Source: Orientallactaga sibirica (lineage: Eukaryota; Chordata; Mammalia; Rodentia; Dipodidae). Taken from it: a DNA stretch of 64,000 bases. Below, piece by piece: positions 1 to 9,705 of the stretch (position 1 is the stretch's first letter; each line of letters begins with the position of its first letter). The stretch covers positions 1,736,001 through 1,800,000 of the forward strand of contig JAEOAD010001942.1 of assembly GCA_036365145.1 (NCBI GenBank), written 5' to 3'. The position numbers were made by a program, and so were the translations under genes. The notes beneath the pieces are model-generated. The model was not told the origin of the DNA. It saw nothing but the letters and a program-made list of their open reading frames with translations, and searched no databases.

Positions 1-482
1 TAATACACATAAAAGTGCTATATATGTTCCATTAAGTATGTATCAAAATGTGTCATCATGGTTATTAGTACTTTGGGCTACTAGCCAAAAGCAATTACCA
101 TTATTTACAATGTAATTTTTTGGATTTATATGTAATATTTATATGTAATATTTTAATCGGCAAAATTTTAATATATTTATGGCAATATACATGTTTTGAT
201 ATATGTGTGCATTATGGCTAAGTCAAGTTACTCAAAATTTATATTAGCATATGTGTTATTTTTTGTGGAAAGATAAATATACTATTAGCAATCTTCAAGT
301 ATACATGATATTGTTACCCATTATTGTCAACATGCAATATAATAGATTTCTTGGATTTTCCTCCTGTCTAACTGAAAATTTATGTTCCTTGACCACCATC
401 TCAACAGTTTCATAATGTGCTCATATGTTATATTTGAAATTTAAATTTAAAATGCTATTAGTGGAGTCAGATTTAACAGATT
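1..482. other. AT-rich intergenic DNA
   Basis: Very AT-rich sequence with no open frame of note and no repeat I recognise. The last bases before the first SINE begin a duplicated motif (AAAGAAGAAAATACATAT) that recurs at 927. Confidence 0.6.
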
Positions 483-519
483 AAAGAAGAAAATACATAT
501 GATCTTCTTAAAGTATTTT

Positions 520-559
520 TAATATTTTATTTTTTTAAATTTATTTGTGAGAGGGAAAG

Positions 560-597
<38 letters not shown>

Positions 598-751
598 GGT
601 GTGCCAGGGCCTCCAGCCACTGCAAATGAACTCCAGATGCATGTGCCACCTTGTGCATCTGGCTTACGTGGGTACTGGGGAATTGAGCCTCAAACCGGGA
701 TTGTTAGGCTTCACAGGCACATGCTTAACTGCTAAGCCATCTCTCCAGCCC
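520..751 (-). mobile_element. Dip-type tRNA-derived SINE (type 1)
   Basis: On the minus strand the element begins GGGCTGGAGAGATGGCTTAG, followed by a tRNA-like head with pol III A and B boxes, a body containing CCAGATGCACAAGG, a (CT)n stretch (here seen as GA) and an A/T-rich tail. This one has a long GA run at 565-594. It and the next SINE lie between copies of AAAGAAGAAAATACATAT at 483 and 927. That arrangement fits either one target duplication with nesting or two successive insertions. Confidence 0.85.
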
Positions 752-926
752 TAATATTTATTAGAGAGAGAGAGAATGGGTGTTCCAGGGCCTCTAGTCA
801 CTGCAAAAGAACCCCAGATGCATGCACCACTTTGTACATCTGGCTTATGTGTGTACTGGGGAATTGAATCTGGGTCCTTAGACTTCCTGGGCAAGTGCCC
901 TAACCACTAAGCCATCTCTCCAGCCC
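752..926 (-). mobile_element. Dip-type SINE, adjacent second copy
   Basis: Abuts the previous copy and has a shortened tail side. It ends with the inverted head CCATCTCTCCAGCCC directly before the right copy of the AAAGAAGAAAATACAT duplication. Confidence 0.8.
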
Positions 927-1415
927 AAAGAAGAAAATACATATAATCTTAAAGTAGAAAAAAACCATTTGATAAACTATTTGCTTGCATTCATTATGAA
1001 AACTCAGAGCAAACTAAGAGTTAGAAGAAATTTCCCAAACTTGGTAAAGGATTTCTACCAGAAACATATCTAGACACTGTCAAATTTTAGGATACCCATT
1101 AAAGTTAGGAGCAACATAAGGATACTCAATACTACAATAAAAGGAACTGTGGCTTGATTTATTATCATATGGTTTAATTTAGCCACTCTACAAGTTGCAA
1201 TAGACATTAGTAGACAATATAATAAGGCAAGAAAAATAAATGATCTAATATCACATTATTGATATAAATAATGGGAGCAATAGTGACAGATGATTAGATT
1301 TAATACAAAAGTGAAGACAATAGTGCAATAAAAAGACAAAAATGAAAAAAAATTTCCTTAACCAATTAGAGCATATGGTAAGAAAGAAGAAAGAAAGAAA
1401 AGAAAAAAAAAAAAA
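927..1415. other. AT-rich intergenic DNA
   Basis: No coding or repeat signal recognised apart from an A-rich GAAA-type run at 1383-1414, which precedes a B1-like element. Confidence 0.5.
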
Positions 1416-1556
1416 TTGGATATAGTCACATATGCTTGTAATCCCAGCACTTGGGATGTACAGGTAGAAGGATCAGAAGTTCAAGGTCAATCTTGGTCAA
1501 CTACATAGAGTTTGAGACAATTTTGGCATACAGGAGACACTGTCTCAAAAAAATAA
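1416..1556 (+). mobile_element. Old B1-like (7SL-derived) SINE
   Basis: Carries CTTGTAATCCCAGCACTTGG, a diverged AAGGTCAATCTTGGTCAACTACATAG segment and a CTCAAAAAAATAAATAA tail. It is more diverged than the young B1 copies elsewhere. Confidence 0.7.
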
Positions 1557-1685
1557 ATAAAATAAACTACTAAGCATATTAAAATTATAGAATACCTCAA
1601 AATAAACATAACATGAACAAATCTATATGAAGAAAGCTATAAGATTTTGCTAATATGTAAAATAAAATTTAAAAATTTTAACCGC

Positions 1686-2170
1686 AGAGGCTAGGAAGAT
1701 GACTCAGTGATTAAAAGTGCTCACAAAGCTTGTTAGCCCAGGTTCAATTCCCAAGGCACACTCATAAGCCAGACACAAAAAAGTGGCATAAGGGCTGGAG
1801 AGATGTCTTAGCAGTTAAGGCACTGGCCTGTGAAGCCTAAGGACCCATGTTCAAGTCTTTCCATTCCACGTAAGCCAGATGCACAAGGTGACACAAGCAC
1901 ACAAGGTCACACATGCACACAAGGTGGTGCACATGTCTGGAGTTCAATTGCAGAGGCTCTAGTGTGCCAATTCTTTTTCTTTTGCTCTCACTGTGACTCT
2001 CTCAAAAAACAAACAAACAAACAAACAAACAACAACAAAAAATGTCCAGTCTGTTGAACTTGCCTAAAAAAAAAGTGGCAAAAGTGTCTGGTGTTCATTT
2101 GAAGTAGCCAGAGGCCCTAGAGTACCCAGGCACATGTGTGCACACATACAAACACATGCAAATATTTTTA
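1686..2170 (+). mobile_element. Older Dip/B2-like SINE, split by a younger Dip
   Basis: The head (AGGAAGATGACTCAGTGATTAAAAG) is at 1690-1715 and the tail side (TGTCTGGTGTTCATTTGAAG) at 2084 onward. The younger element at 1792-2065 sits between two copies of AAAAAAGTGGCA, which is its target duplication. Confidence 0.65.
1792..2065 (+). mobile_element. Dip-type SINE with extra ACAAGGTCACAC repeats
   Basis: Full-length sense copy. Its middle holds several tandem CACAAGGT(G/C)ACAC units, making it longer than type 1 copies. The tail is an (AAAC)n run at about 2005-2040. It is inserted into an older related SINE. Confidence 0.85.
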
Positions 2171-2177
2171 TTTATTT

Positions 2178-2335
2178 ATTTTTTTAATTTTTGGTTTTTT
2201 GAGGCAGGGTCTCACTCTAGTCCAGGCTGACCTGGAATTCACTTTATATTCTCAGGGTGGCCTTGAACTCACAGCAATCCTCCTACCTCTGCCTCCCGAG
2301 TGCTGGGATTAAAGGCATGCACCACCACGCCTGGC
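2178..2335 (-). mobile_element. B1 SINE
   Basis: Antisense B1: poly-T, then GGTCTCACTCTAG, CAGGCTGACCTGG, CTGCCTCCCGAGTGCTGGGA and CACCACGCCTGGC. The flanks share CAAATATTTTTA (2159 and 2337), a target-site duplication. Confidence 0.9.
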
Positions 2336-2353
2336 ACAAATATTTTTAAATTT

Positions 2354-2448
2354 GGTGGTTGGGGAGATGGCTCAGTAGTTGGAGGCACTTGCTTGCAAAG
2401 TCTGCAGGCTTGGGTTCAATTTCCTGACTACCCATGTAAAGCTGGACC
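2354..2448 (+). mobile_element. Dip-like SINE head, truncated
   Basis: Only the tRNA-like head and part of the body are present (GGGGAGATGGCTCAGTAG to GTAAAGCTGGACC). It then passes directly into L1 ORF2 sequence. The same head variant recurs at 8188. Confidence 0.65.
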
Positions 2449-3403
2449 TCAATATAAGACCTGAAACTCTCAAACTGCTGGATGAAAAAAATAGGGGGAA
2501 TGCTCTACAATACAGGAGTGGGGAAAGACTTCCTGAACAATACTGTAGTAGCCCAGGAAATTAATCACTCAACCAGTGGGATCTCATGAAGCTAAAAAGC
2601 TTTTGTGCAGACAAACATACCATTAACAGAGTCAAGAAACTATCCACAGAATGGGAGAAAATCTTCACCAGCTATACCACTTACCTAATAGAGACCTAAT
2701 AGCTAGAATCTACAAAGAACTAAAGAAAATAAAAAAAATCAATTAATCCACCCCCAAAATGGGGCAGGGAACCAAATAGGAAATTCTCAAAGGAAGAAAT
2801 ACAAATGGCTAATACTCACCTAAAAAATGCTCAACATAATCATCAGGGAAATGTGAATTAAAACATCTATGAGATTCCACCTTACTCCAGAAAGGATGGC
2901 AGTCATTTAAAAAAATCAAGAGACAACAAATGTTGGTGAGGATGTGTGGAAAGAGGAACCCTCATTCACTGTTGGTACGACTACAAACTTGTACAACCAC
3001 TATGCAAATCAATATGGAGATTCCTTAAAAAGATGAAACTAGAGCTACCAACTAACCGAGCCATTCCTCTACTGGGCACGTACCTTAAAAGCTCCACTCT
3101 TCACTGCAGAGATATTTGCTCAACCATGTTTATAGCTGCTCGATTCACAATAGCTATGAACTGGAAACCCAGATGCCCATTGTTTGGCGAATGGATAACG
3201 AAGATGTAGTACATATATACAATGGGCATCTTCTCACCAGTAAAGAAAAATGAAATAATGAACTTTGTAGGAAAATGGACTTGGAACAGATCATACTAGG
3301 CGAGCTCCACATGTTCTCCCTCATCTGTGGTTCCTAAACTGGAACAACTTCAATTGAAGGCATATCTGACAAGCAACTTGAGGGACAGATAAGAGGGATG
3401 GAA
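2449..3403 (+). pseudogene. L1 ORF2 C-terminal remnant and start of 3'UTR
   Basis: This is the 3' part of a LINE-1 ORF2, the replicase that mobilises L1 by target-primed reverse transcription. Stops and frameshifts break it. The frame at 2946-3209 keeps the C-terminal region with GTLIHCWYDYKLVQPL, a tryptophan-rich block (SIWRFLKKMKLELP) and AIPLLGTY. Upstream, WDLMKLKSFCAD-like text is readable around 2578-2612. Endonuclease and reverse transcriptase are missing on the 5' side, consistent with 5' truncation. The 3'UTR is interrupted at 3404 by a retrovirus and resumes at 6902. Confidence 0.9.
3398..3403 (+). repeat. Left target-site duplication of the ERV
   Basis: ATGGAA, repeated exactly at 6902-6907. 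A 6-bp duplication is typical of class II (ERVK/beta-like) integrases. Confidence 0.85.
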
Positions 3404-3897
3404 TGTAGAGAGCTGCGAGGTGCCGCGCCTTAAAGATGGCGCTGGCTTCCGCCTTCTGCCTTCCCGATGGCGAGTGCTCTCCTGGATAAACAAGTCCTTA
3501 TTTGGCTTGGGCGTGATCTAGGCTTGCTTCCGCATATGTGGACCTATCTGCATTCACCACGTGGCACACCAGGGTTGGCTGTTCAAAGGCTTCTTAAGCT
3601 TTGGGCGGGCTTGTCCCGGGGGCCCAGTGTCGGGCAGTGAGTGAAAGTCAGTGAGTGAGGGCAGTCAGTCAGTGAGTCAGTGAGTGAGTCAGTGAGTCCG
3701 GTGAGTGAAAGTCAGTGAGTGAGTGAAACTGCAGTGGTGAGTCAGTGAAAGTGAGTGAGTGAGTGAGTGAGTCAGAGAGTCAGTCAGTCAGTCAGAAGAT
3801 TGTTAGGGGTCAGAAGATTGTTCAAGGTTCCTGAATAAACTGCTGAAAGAAGAGTCCAAGTGTTGCGTCTTCCTTGCTGGTCGAGGCGGACGCGACA
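3404..3897 (+). repeat. 5' LTR
   Basis: 494 bp, TG...CA ends. GTGA/GTCA tandem repeats fill about 3635-3795. AATAAA lies at 3834-3839, with the conserved end GTCTTCCTTGCTGGTCGAGG after it. The 3' LTR matches it except for repeat length and a few substitutions or indels. Confidence 0.9.
3635..3795 (+). repeat. (GTGA/GTCA)n minisatellite in the 5' LTR
   Basis: Mixed 4-bp units GTGA and GTCA. The homologous tract in the 3' LTR is about 90 bp longer, so this block explains almost all of the LTR length difference. Confidence 0.85.
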
Positions 3898-3899
3898 AA

Positions 3900-3919
3900 T
3901 GGTGGCCCATACGGGGAAC
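3900..3919 (+). promoter_or_regulatory. Primer binding site, tRNA-Ile type
   Basis: TGGTGGCCCATACGGGGA starts two bases after the 5' LTR. It is complementary to the CCA-tailed 3' end of mammalian tRNA-Ile as I recall it, with one mismatch (A for G at base 10). tRNA-Lys and tRNA-Phe sites fit much less well. Confidence 0.7.
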
Positions 3920-3944
3920 TCAGAACTTGCAGGGCAGCTAGCTG

Positions 3945-3961
3945 GTAAGTTCCAGGTAAGT
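3945..3961 (+). promoter_or_regulatory. Candidate splice donors in the ERV leader
   Basis: CTGGTAAGT at 3942-3950 and AGGTAAGTGG at 3955-3962 both match the 5' splice consensus. Copies are repeated in each downstream leader unit. This is inference from motif only. Confidence 0.4.
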
Positions 3962-4313
3962 GGACAAAAAGGGTAAAGGCAAGTTCTCCGGTAGAGAGAG
4001 GCGATAAGGTCCCATAGCAAAATGGGCAATACATCTTCCAGTATTAGGGTTAAAGGCGCCACAATAAGGTTTCCTTAGAGGAAACGCAGTGAGAAGATTT
4101 CTTAAGAATGATAGCCAGCCAATTAATGTATATTTGTTCGTGTGTCTTATTAGTGTATAAAAGTTGGTTAACCTCATGTGGTGTATTTGTGTTGTAGTGT
4201 GTCTAGTCATATTACATAGGGCAAACGAGAATGATTCAGAAGCAGTTAAAAAAAAAAAAATAGAGGAAGTGAGAGAAGAGCGCTCTGAGTAAAACATCTA
4301 AAAAGAAAAAGTA

Positions 4314-5006
4314 AGGTTCCTGAATAAACTGCTGAAAGAAGAGTCCGAAGAGGGACTCAGAACTTTCTGCAGTCAGGGCAGTGCACTGGTAAGTTCCCAG
4401 GTAACTAGTAAGTTCCCAGGTAATTGGGAATCCCGACAAAAAAGGGGATTTTGCTCTTCTCGGTAGAAAAAGAGGGAGCAGGAAAAGAATTTTTGTAAAA
4501 CATCTAAAAGAAAAAGTAAGGTTCCTGAATAAACTGTTGAAAGAAGAGTCCGAGGGACTCAGAACTTTCTGCAGTCAGGGCAGTAGTAAGGTTCCTGAAT
4601 AAACTGTTGAAAGAAGAGTCCGAAGAGGGACTCAGAACTTTCTGCAGTCAGGGCAGTGCACTGGTAAGTTCCCAGGTAAGGTGGGAATCCGCGACAAAAG
4701 CGGGGATTTTGCTCTTCTCGGTAGAAAAAGAGGGAGCAGGAAAGTTCCCAGGTAAGGTGGGAATCCGCGACAAAAGCGGGGATTTTGCTCTTCTCGGTAG
4801 AAAAAGAGGGAACAGGAAAAGAATTTTTGCAAAACATCTAAAAGAAAAAGTAAGGTTCCTGAATAAACTGTTGAAAGAAGAGTCCGAAGAGGGACTCAGA
4901 ACTTTCTGCAGTCAGGGCAGTGCACTGGCAAGTTCCCAGGTAAGGTGGGAATCCGCGACAAAAGCGGGGAATTTTGCTCCTCTCGGTAGAAAAAGAGGGA
5001 GCAGGA
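4314..5006 (+). repeat. Tandem leader repeats inside the ERV
   Basis: Units start at about 4314, 4519, 4589 and 4853. Each opens with AGGTTCCTGAATAAACTG, which is also the end region of the LTR with its AATAAA. Each then runs into GACTCAGAACTTTCTGCAG, which resembles sequence just after the primer binding site. A 70-75 bp sub-duplication lies at 4664-4742/4743-4815. The repeat keeps open frames on both strands (for example 4607-5137), but these look like by-products of the repeat and not a protein. Confidence 0.85.
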
Positions 5007-5747
5007 AGAGTTCGCGGTGTAGCGAACCGAAAGTAAAAGTTTTAAATTTTGCAGCAGACCAAGGCACGCTTAAGGGCGGGGTAAGATCGATCTGGAGGTT
5101 AGTGAGGAACTGCCTCGAGGAAGAAAGGTCGAAATAGGCAAACAATGAAAAAGAGGCAAAAACAAAGAACAACTTATATCCAACACTTGAGCTAGAAGAT
5201 TCAGAGTCTACGGATTCTAAAGAAGAGCTGCAGGCTCTCATATAACAAATGAAAAGATCAAAATTATGCTAAGTGCAGAAGGCTTGTCTTATGAGCTTTC
5301 TAAGGGGAAGGAAAGACTGCAGAGGACTTTGTTGGAACTGGGCTACTGGCATAAGGGATGGCTACGTTCTGCTATCCAGGCCCAGAAAGTTTGATCAAGG
5401 TTAAATTTGTAATGGACTGATGTGCTTGGCTAAAGATATCGGACTGAGATTTTAAGATTTTAAGTTGGAAAATCTCAAGCAAGGTAAAAGCAGAGGCACT
5501 GAGGTTTTAGGTTACTGAAGCTGCTATTGTCAACGCATTAGCAATCTTAATGAAGGTGGCAGGAAGGTGTCCTGACTTGATTTACATTAAAACAATGGAG
5601 AGGATGCCTGAGGAAAGACTGTAAAAAATGCAAATTCTTGGAAAGAGCTGACTGGAGAAGGAACCTACTTTTCAAGGCTATGACTGCTGATGGTGGTTGA
5701 GTTTTTGCATTGTTTTAGTTTCTCCTTGCTAATGTTGTTAAAAGACC

Positions 5748-6130
5748 TTGGATTATACTAGGGCTGCAAATTTATCCAGATTTTTGTCTAGTTTTCTATT
5801 ACAGAATTGGTCGCTTGAATTTGAAGATACCTTAAGAGAACTGAGACTGGCAGTAGTTAATGTGAATTCTACCCACATGGACCTCTCTTTCACATCTGGA
5901 TTGTCATCTTGGCTGATCTCCGCTATGAATCATCTGAAGGAATGGGCGGGTTTGGGTGCTCTTTAGCAGGCCTTCTGTTACTGGTCTCTCTGGTTTGCTT
6001 GTGGTGTCTGTGTAAAATCAGGGTCACGCAATGACGGGATGCAGCTATGATCATTCAAGCCTTTACTGCCATAGAGGCTGCACAGTCCCCCTAAGTCTGG
6101 CTGGCTACAACTAAAAGTTAATCTTCTTTC
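5748..6130 (+). pseudogene. Envelope transmembrane-subunit remnant
   Basis: A short open frame (5748-5966) followed in another frame by a leucine/valine-rich membrane-spanning stretch with cysteines (about 5948-6030), a basic tail and stops. This is the layout of the C-terminus of a retroviral transmembrane envelope protein. The surface subunit and fusion region are absent, and frameshift and stop codons break what remains, so it is not functional. The assignment rests on hydrophobic pattern and position just before the 3' LTR. Confidence 0.5.
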
Positions 6131-6307
6131 TGCTCACGAGGCTAAGCACTGCACTCTGGGTTAGCCCTAGAAATCCAGAGAAGAGCATGTTTGATTGCAT
6201 GCGGGTTGATGCCCCAGATCCCGCCTCTGAGAAAAAGGCATCAGGGTTGCAAAAATGCATCATCAGAGATCAGACCTCTACTCTTACCTGTGGCTTGTTT
6301 TAAAACA

Positions 6308-6319
6308 TAAAAGGGGAAC
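6308..6319 (+). promoter_or_regulatory. Polypurine tract of the ERV
   Basis: AAAAGGGGAAC immediately precedes the TGTAGAG start of the 3' LTR, the expected plus-strand primer site. Confidence 0.7.
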
Positions 6320-6901
6320 TGTAGAGAGCTGCAGGTGCGCGCCTTAAAGATGGCGCTGGCTTCCGCCTTCTGCCTTCCCGATGGCGAGTGCTCTCCTGGA
6401 TAAACAAGTCCTTATTTGGCTTGGGCCGTGATCTAGGCTTGCTTCCGCATATGTGGACCTATCTGCATTCACCACGTGGCTTACCAGGGTTGGCTGTTCA
6501 AAGGCTTCTTAAGCTTTGGGCGGGCTTGTCCCGGGGGCAGCAGTCAGTCGGGGAGTCAGTCGGGCAGTGAGTGAGTGAGTGAGTGAGGCAGTCAGTGAGT
6601 GAGGGCAGTCAGTCAGTGAGTGAGTGAGTGAGTCAGTGAGTGAGTCAATGAGTCAGTCAGTGAGTGAGTGAGTCAGTCAGTCAGTGAGTGAGTGAGTCAG
6701 AGAGCAGGCAGTCAGGCAGGCAGTCAGTGAGTGAGTCAGTGAGTGAGTGAGTGAGTGAGTGAGTCAGAGAGTGAGGCAGTCAGGCAGTGAGTGAGTGAGT
6801 GAGTCAGTCGGGGTCAGAAGATTGTTCAAGGTTCCTGAATAAACTGCTGAAAGAAGAGTCCAAGTGTTGCGTCTTCCTTGCTGGTCGAGGCGGACGCGAC
6901 A
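6320..6901 (+). repeat. 3' LTR
   Basis: 582 bp. It is the same as the 5' LTR except for a longer GTGA/GTCA block (about 6535-6810), single-base indels near its start and GCTTACC for GCACACC. AATAAA is at 6838-6843. It is followed by the right ATGGAA duplication (6902-6907). Confidence 0.9.
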
Positions 6902-8186
6902 ATGGAAAGGTTTGGAGGGAGGGGAATGGGAGAGTGGGGGAAATATACACAAAACTGAATCCAGAATGAATTGGAATCATGGAAACCTTCCTCCTGGATA
7001 GCAGACTAAAACTATAACCCTCAATAGTAGCATGGAGGGATTGTCTGATAAGAAGGGCCTTAAATATTTGGCCCTGGCTTGTAACTCCCAATACTAGAAA
7101 TTGGTTACAACCCTTGTTGAGTTATTGATCAAAGAGACCTATGAGGTCTCTCAACAAGACAGGCTTCTGTCAAAGCACTTGATTACCCACCCAGGGTAAA
7201 AGGTAAGACCCATTGCTGAAGACACCAGAATGGCTGAATCTGGAAGGAAGCCAGCTCCCAAATGGTTAGTCAGTATAATGATAAAAAGCACTACATGATC
7301 TGCTGAGGGAAAATAGCCAACCATGTTGTGAGCAAGTAGGGGACACTGCTATATAAAATCAACCAGCCTGACAAGATGTACACACCTGTGCAATAGTGAC
7401 ACACAGCCTAAGTAGGTAGCCAGTGGCTTTCTGATTAGCTAAGAGATCTGCTCAGTGGAAAGGAATCCATGGCTGGAAGTGGGAACAAAGTCAGAATCCT
7501 ATGGAGATCAAGATTATGGGCTCCAGTGAGAAGCTTCCACTAGTCTTTGGCCAAAAGTGAGGCTACACCCATCAAAATCCCTTTAAATTAACAATGTTTA
7601 CGCCCCTTTAACCTGTCCTGATCTCACTCGCTGTTGGAGAATCTCTTTTTCAGAAAGCAGTGAGAACCAAAGACAACCAGAATCTCTCTAGACAAGAATA
7701 GACAGCTGACTCCTTGTCAGCAGATGAACCACCCTCAGCACAGCAGCTAGGGCCCAGGAGAAAGCACGGAGGAATTGGTGAGATGAGTAAGAGCGCTGCT
7801 CCTAGGTGAGCCTGACAACCTGAGCCTGGGTGATAGAGACAAGCACTGAGGATACTCAACATGCACCAAAGCAGAAATCCAGAAGCTGCTGAGAGCTCAG
7901 CACTAAAGCAGACTTAAAACACAGCCACCACAGCTCAGGGAATTTTACAGGAGAGGGGGCAGAAAGAATGTAAGATCAAGATTTTGGGAGGGAACATCCA
8001 GAGGCACTGCCCCTCACCACCCCCTCAATGACTGACTGCTGCTCTCACGACTCATAACTCACAGCTACATAGTGAACACCAGCAATCCCACTAAGGAAGA
8101 CCCTCACTGGAGTAGGGACAAGGAGGAAGGAAATGATGGTACCAATACGTGATGTATCCATACAAAGTTTCTAGTAAAAAAAAAAT
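6902..8186 (+). mobile_element. L1 3'UTR, continued after the ERV
   Basis: Resumes the L1 interrupted at 3403. It shares landmarks with the L1 3'UTR at 16.3-17.5 kb, such as GGTAAGACCCATTGCTGAAG versus GGTAAGACCTTATTGCTGAAG and a GTTGGAGAATCTCTTTTTCAG-like block. It ends in an A-run at about 8176-8186. It is diverged enough to be an older L1 subfamily than the other 3'UTR copies. Confidence 0.8.
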
Positions 8187-8187
8187 G

Positions 8188-8385
8188 TGGGCTGGGGAGA
8201 TGGCTTTGTGGTTGGAGGCACTTAATTGCAAAGTTTCTGGGCCTGAGTTCAATTCACTGACCACCCATGTAAAGCTGGACAGGAGTTGATTTGCAGTGGC
8301 AAAGAGACCTAGGCCTGCCCATATATGTGTGTGAGTGTGTGTGTATGCATGCCACTAACTTTTTTAAATTTTTAAAGAAAAAAAA
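8188..8385 (+). mobile_element. Dip-like SINE, diverged
   Basis: Head GGGCTGGGGAGATGGCTTTG, body GTAAAGCTGGACAGGAG and a TG-rich tail (8320-8350). Inserted next to the L1 A-tail. Same variant as 2354-2448. Confidence 0.75.
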
Positions 8386-8438
8386 TAACTGCATATAGAC
8401 TTGATGAGCTGCCTTTCTCAAGGTAAAGAATTAGGGAA

Positions 8439-8682
8439 GGGCTGGAGAGATGGCTTAGTGATTAAGGGCCTTGCCTGTGAAACCTAAGGACCCAGGTTTG
8501 ACTCTCCAGAACCCACGGAAGCCAGACACACAAGGTCACACATGCACACAAGGTGACACATGTGCACAAAGTGACACATGTGTCTAAAGTTTGATTGCAG
8601 TGGCTAGAGGCCCTTGCATGCCAAGTCTCTCTCTTGCTTGCACTCTCTTTCTCTCTCATAAAATAAAATAACAAAAAAAATT
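8439..8682 (+). mobile_element. Dip-type SINE, long variant
   Basis: Sense copy with repeated CACAAGGT(C/G)ACAC units like the copy at 1792. Tail AAAATAAAATAACAAAAAAAA. Confidence 0.85.
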
Positions 8683-8973
8683 AGAGGAAATCAAGATAAA
8701 TATATGTATTTGAAAAAACTGAAGAAAATACAAAAACCTATACATATTAAAAATTAGTTTACAGTTAGCATAGTCTTCTATGTATTTCTAGTGAAGTGAA
8801 AATAATAAATTATTCAGTACATGCCTTGGAGTCTATCGATTATCCATTAAACAATATTGCAAAGCCAAAATCCCATATCAACATTCACAGAAAGTTCCAC
8901 CTGAGTCAAATCTACACTATTTAGTTATTTCATTTGCATGAATGCCTGCAGCAGTGGGGGAGGCATACGTGCC

Positions 8974-8975
<2 letters not shown>
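8683..8975. other. Unique AT-rich DNA
   Basis: No repeat or coding signal recognised. Confidence 0.5.

Positions 8976-8977
<2 letters not shown>

Positions 8978-9034
<57 letters not shown>
8978..9034. repeat. (GT)n(GA)n microsatellite
   Basis: A pure GT run passing directly into a GA run, a compound dinucleotide repeat. Confidence 0.95.
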
Positions 9035-9036
<2 letters not shown>

Positions 9037-9039
9037 ATC

Positions 9040-9286
9040 ATGTCTATACTCTTCTTCCACCTTCATTGAGACAGTCTCTTGCCATGGCAAATGAACACCA
9101 GGCTAGCTAATCTGTGAGCTTCAGATTCTCCTGGCTCTGCCTCCTTCCCATCATCATAGGTGCATTGGGATCACAGATGCATGAGCTACTTTGTGTCTGG
9201 CTTTACGTGGGTGCTGAGGAGGATGGAAATTGTGGGCAGGCTTTGTAAGCAAGTACCTTTATCTGCTGAGCTATCCCCCAGCTCCA
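9040..9286 (-). mobile_element. Old SINE mosaic (B1-like then Dip-like, antisense)
   Basis: 9060-9160 has weak B1-like text (GAGACAGTCTC, TCTGCCTCC). 9166-9286 is antisense Dip-like (CTGGCTTTACGTGGGTGCTG, ending GCTATCCCCCAGCTCC). Both are diverged. Confidence 0.5.
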
Positions 9287-9299
9287 AATGTATGTATCT

Positions 9300-9454
9300 T
9301 TTTTTTTTTCTTTTTGGTTTTTTTGATGTAGGGTCTCATTCTAGCTCAGGCTGACATGTAATCCACTAAGTACTCTCAGGGTGGCCTTGAACTCATGGTG
9401 ATCCTCCTATCTCCTGGGTGCTGAGATTAAAGGCATGCGCCACCATGCCCAGCT
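9300..9454 (-). mobile_element. B1 SINE
   Basis: Antisense, poly-T start, ends CACCATGCCCAGCTAA. A short internal deletion is seen in the CTCCTATCTCCTGGGTGCTG block. Confidence 0.9.
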
Positions 9455-9705
9455 AATTTTTAAAATTATTTATCTGTAAGGAGAGAAAGAGATGGAGAGA
9501 GAAAGAGGGGGCAGGGAGGGAGGGAGGGAGGGAAGGAGGGAGGAAGGGAGGATGGGTGTGCCAGGGCCTCTAGCCACTGCAAGCCATCTCCAGATGTTTG
9601 CAACCATCTTGTGCATCTGGCTTTATGTGGGTACTGGGGAATTGAACCTGGGTCCTTTGGCTTTGCAGGCAAACATCTTAAGTGCTAAGCCATCTCTCCA
9701 GCCCC
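9455..9705 (-). mobile_element. Dip-type SINE (type 1)
   Basis: Antisense; the CT-rich segment is expanded as (GGGA)n at 9512-9550. Directly follows the B1. Confidence 0.9.

Larger units (their letters stand above)
3404..6901 (+). mobile_element. Non-autonomous endogenous retrovirus (two LTRs)
   Basis: Complete LTR-internal-LTR structure inserted in an L1 3'UTR. The LTRs begin TGTAGAGAGCTGC and end GCGACA. The element has a primer binding site at 3900, a purine tract before the 3' LTR, and an internal region of only about 2.4 kb. I see no gag, protease or polymerase frame. The internal region holds a leader with tandem repeats (about 4314-5006), unassigned AT-balanced sequence, and a short envelope transmembrane-subunit remnant near 5748-6100. 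The LTRs differ at about five positions outside their GTGA/GTCA repeat, so it looks fairly young. Propagation would need proteins from a relative. The 6-bp target duplication suggests class II. The exact family is not recognised. Confidence 0.88.

Noticed and set aside
3784..4439. Several minus-strand frames in the ERV leader
   Set aside because: Antisense to LTR and leader repeats; no homology recognised.
4607..5137. 176-codon open frame
   Set aside because: It lies wholly in the tandem ERV leader, repeats the same peptide, and an antisense frame covers the same bases. It is a by-product of the repeat.
6535..6810. GTGA/GTCA tract as a telomere- or satellite-like array
   Set aside because: It is confined to both LTRs and bounded by LTR sequence, so it is an LTR minisatellite.
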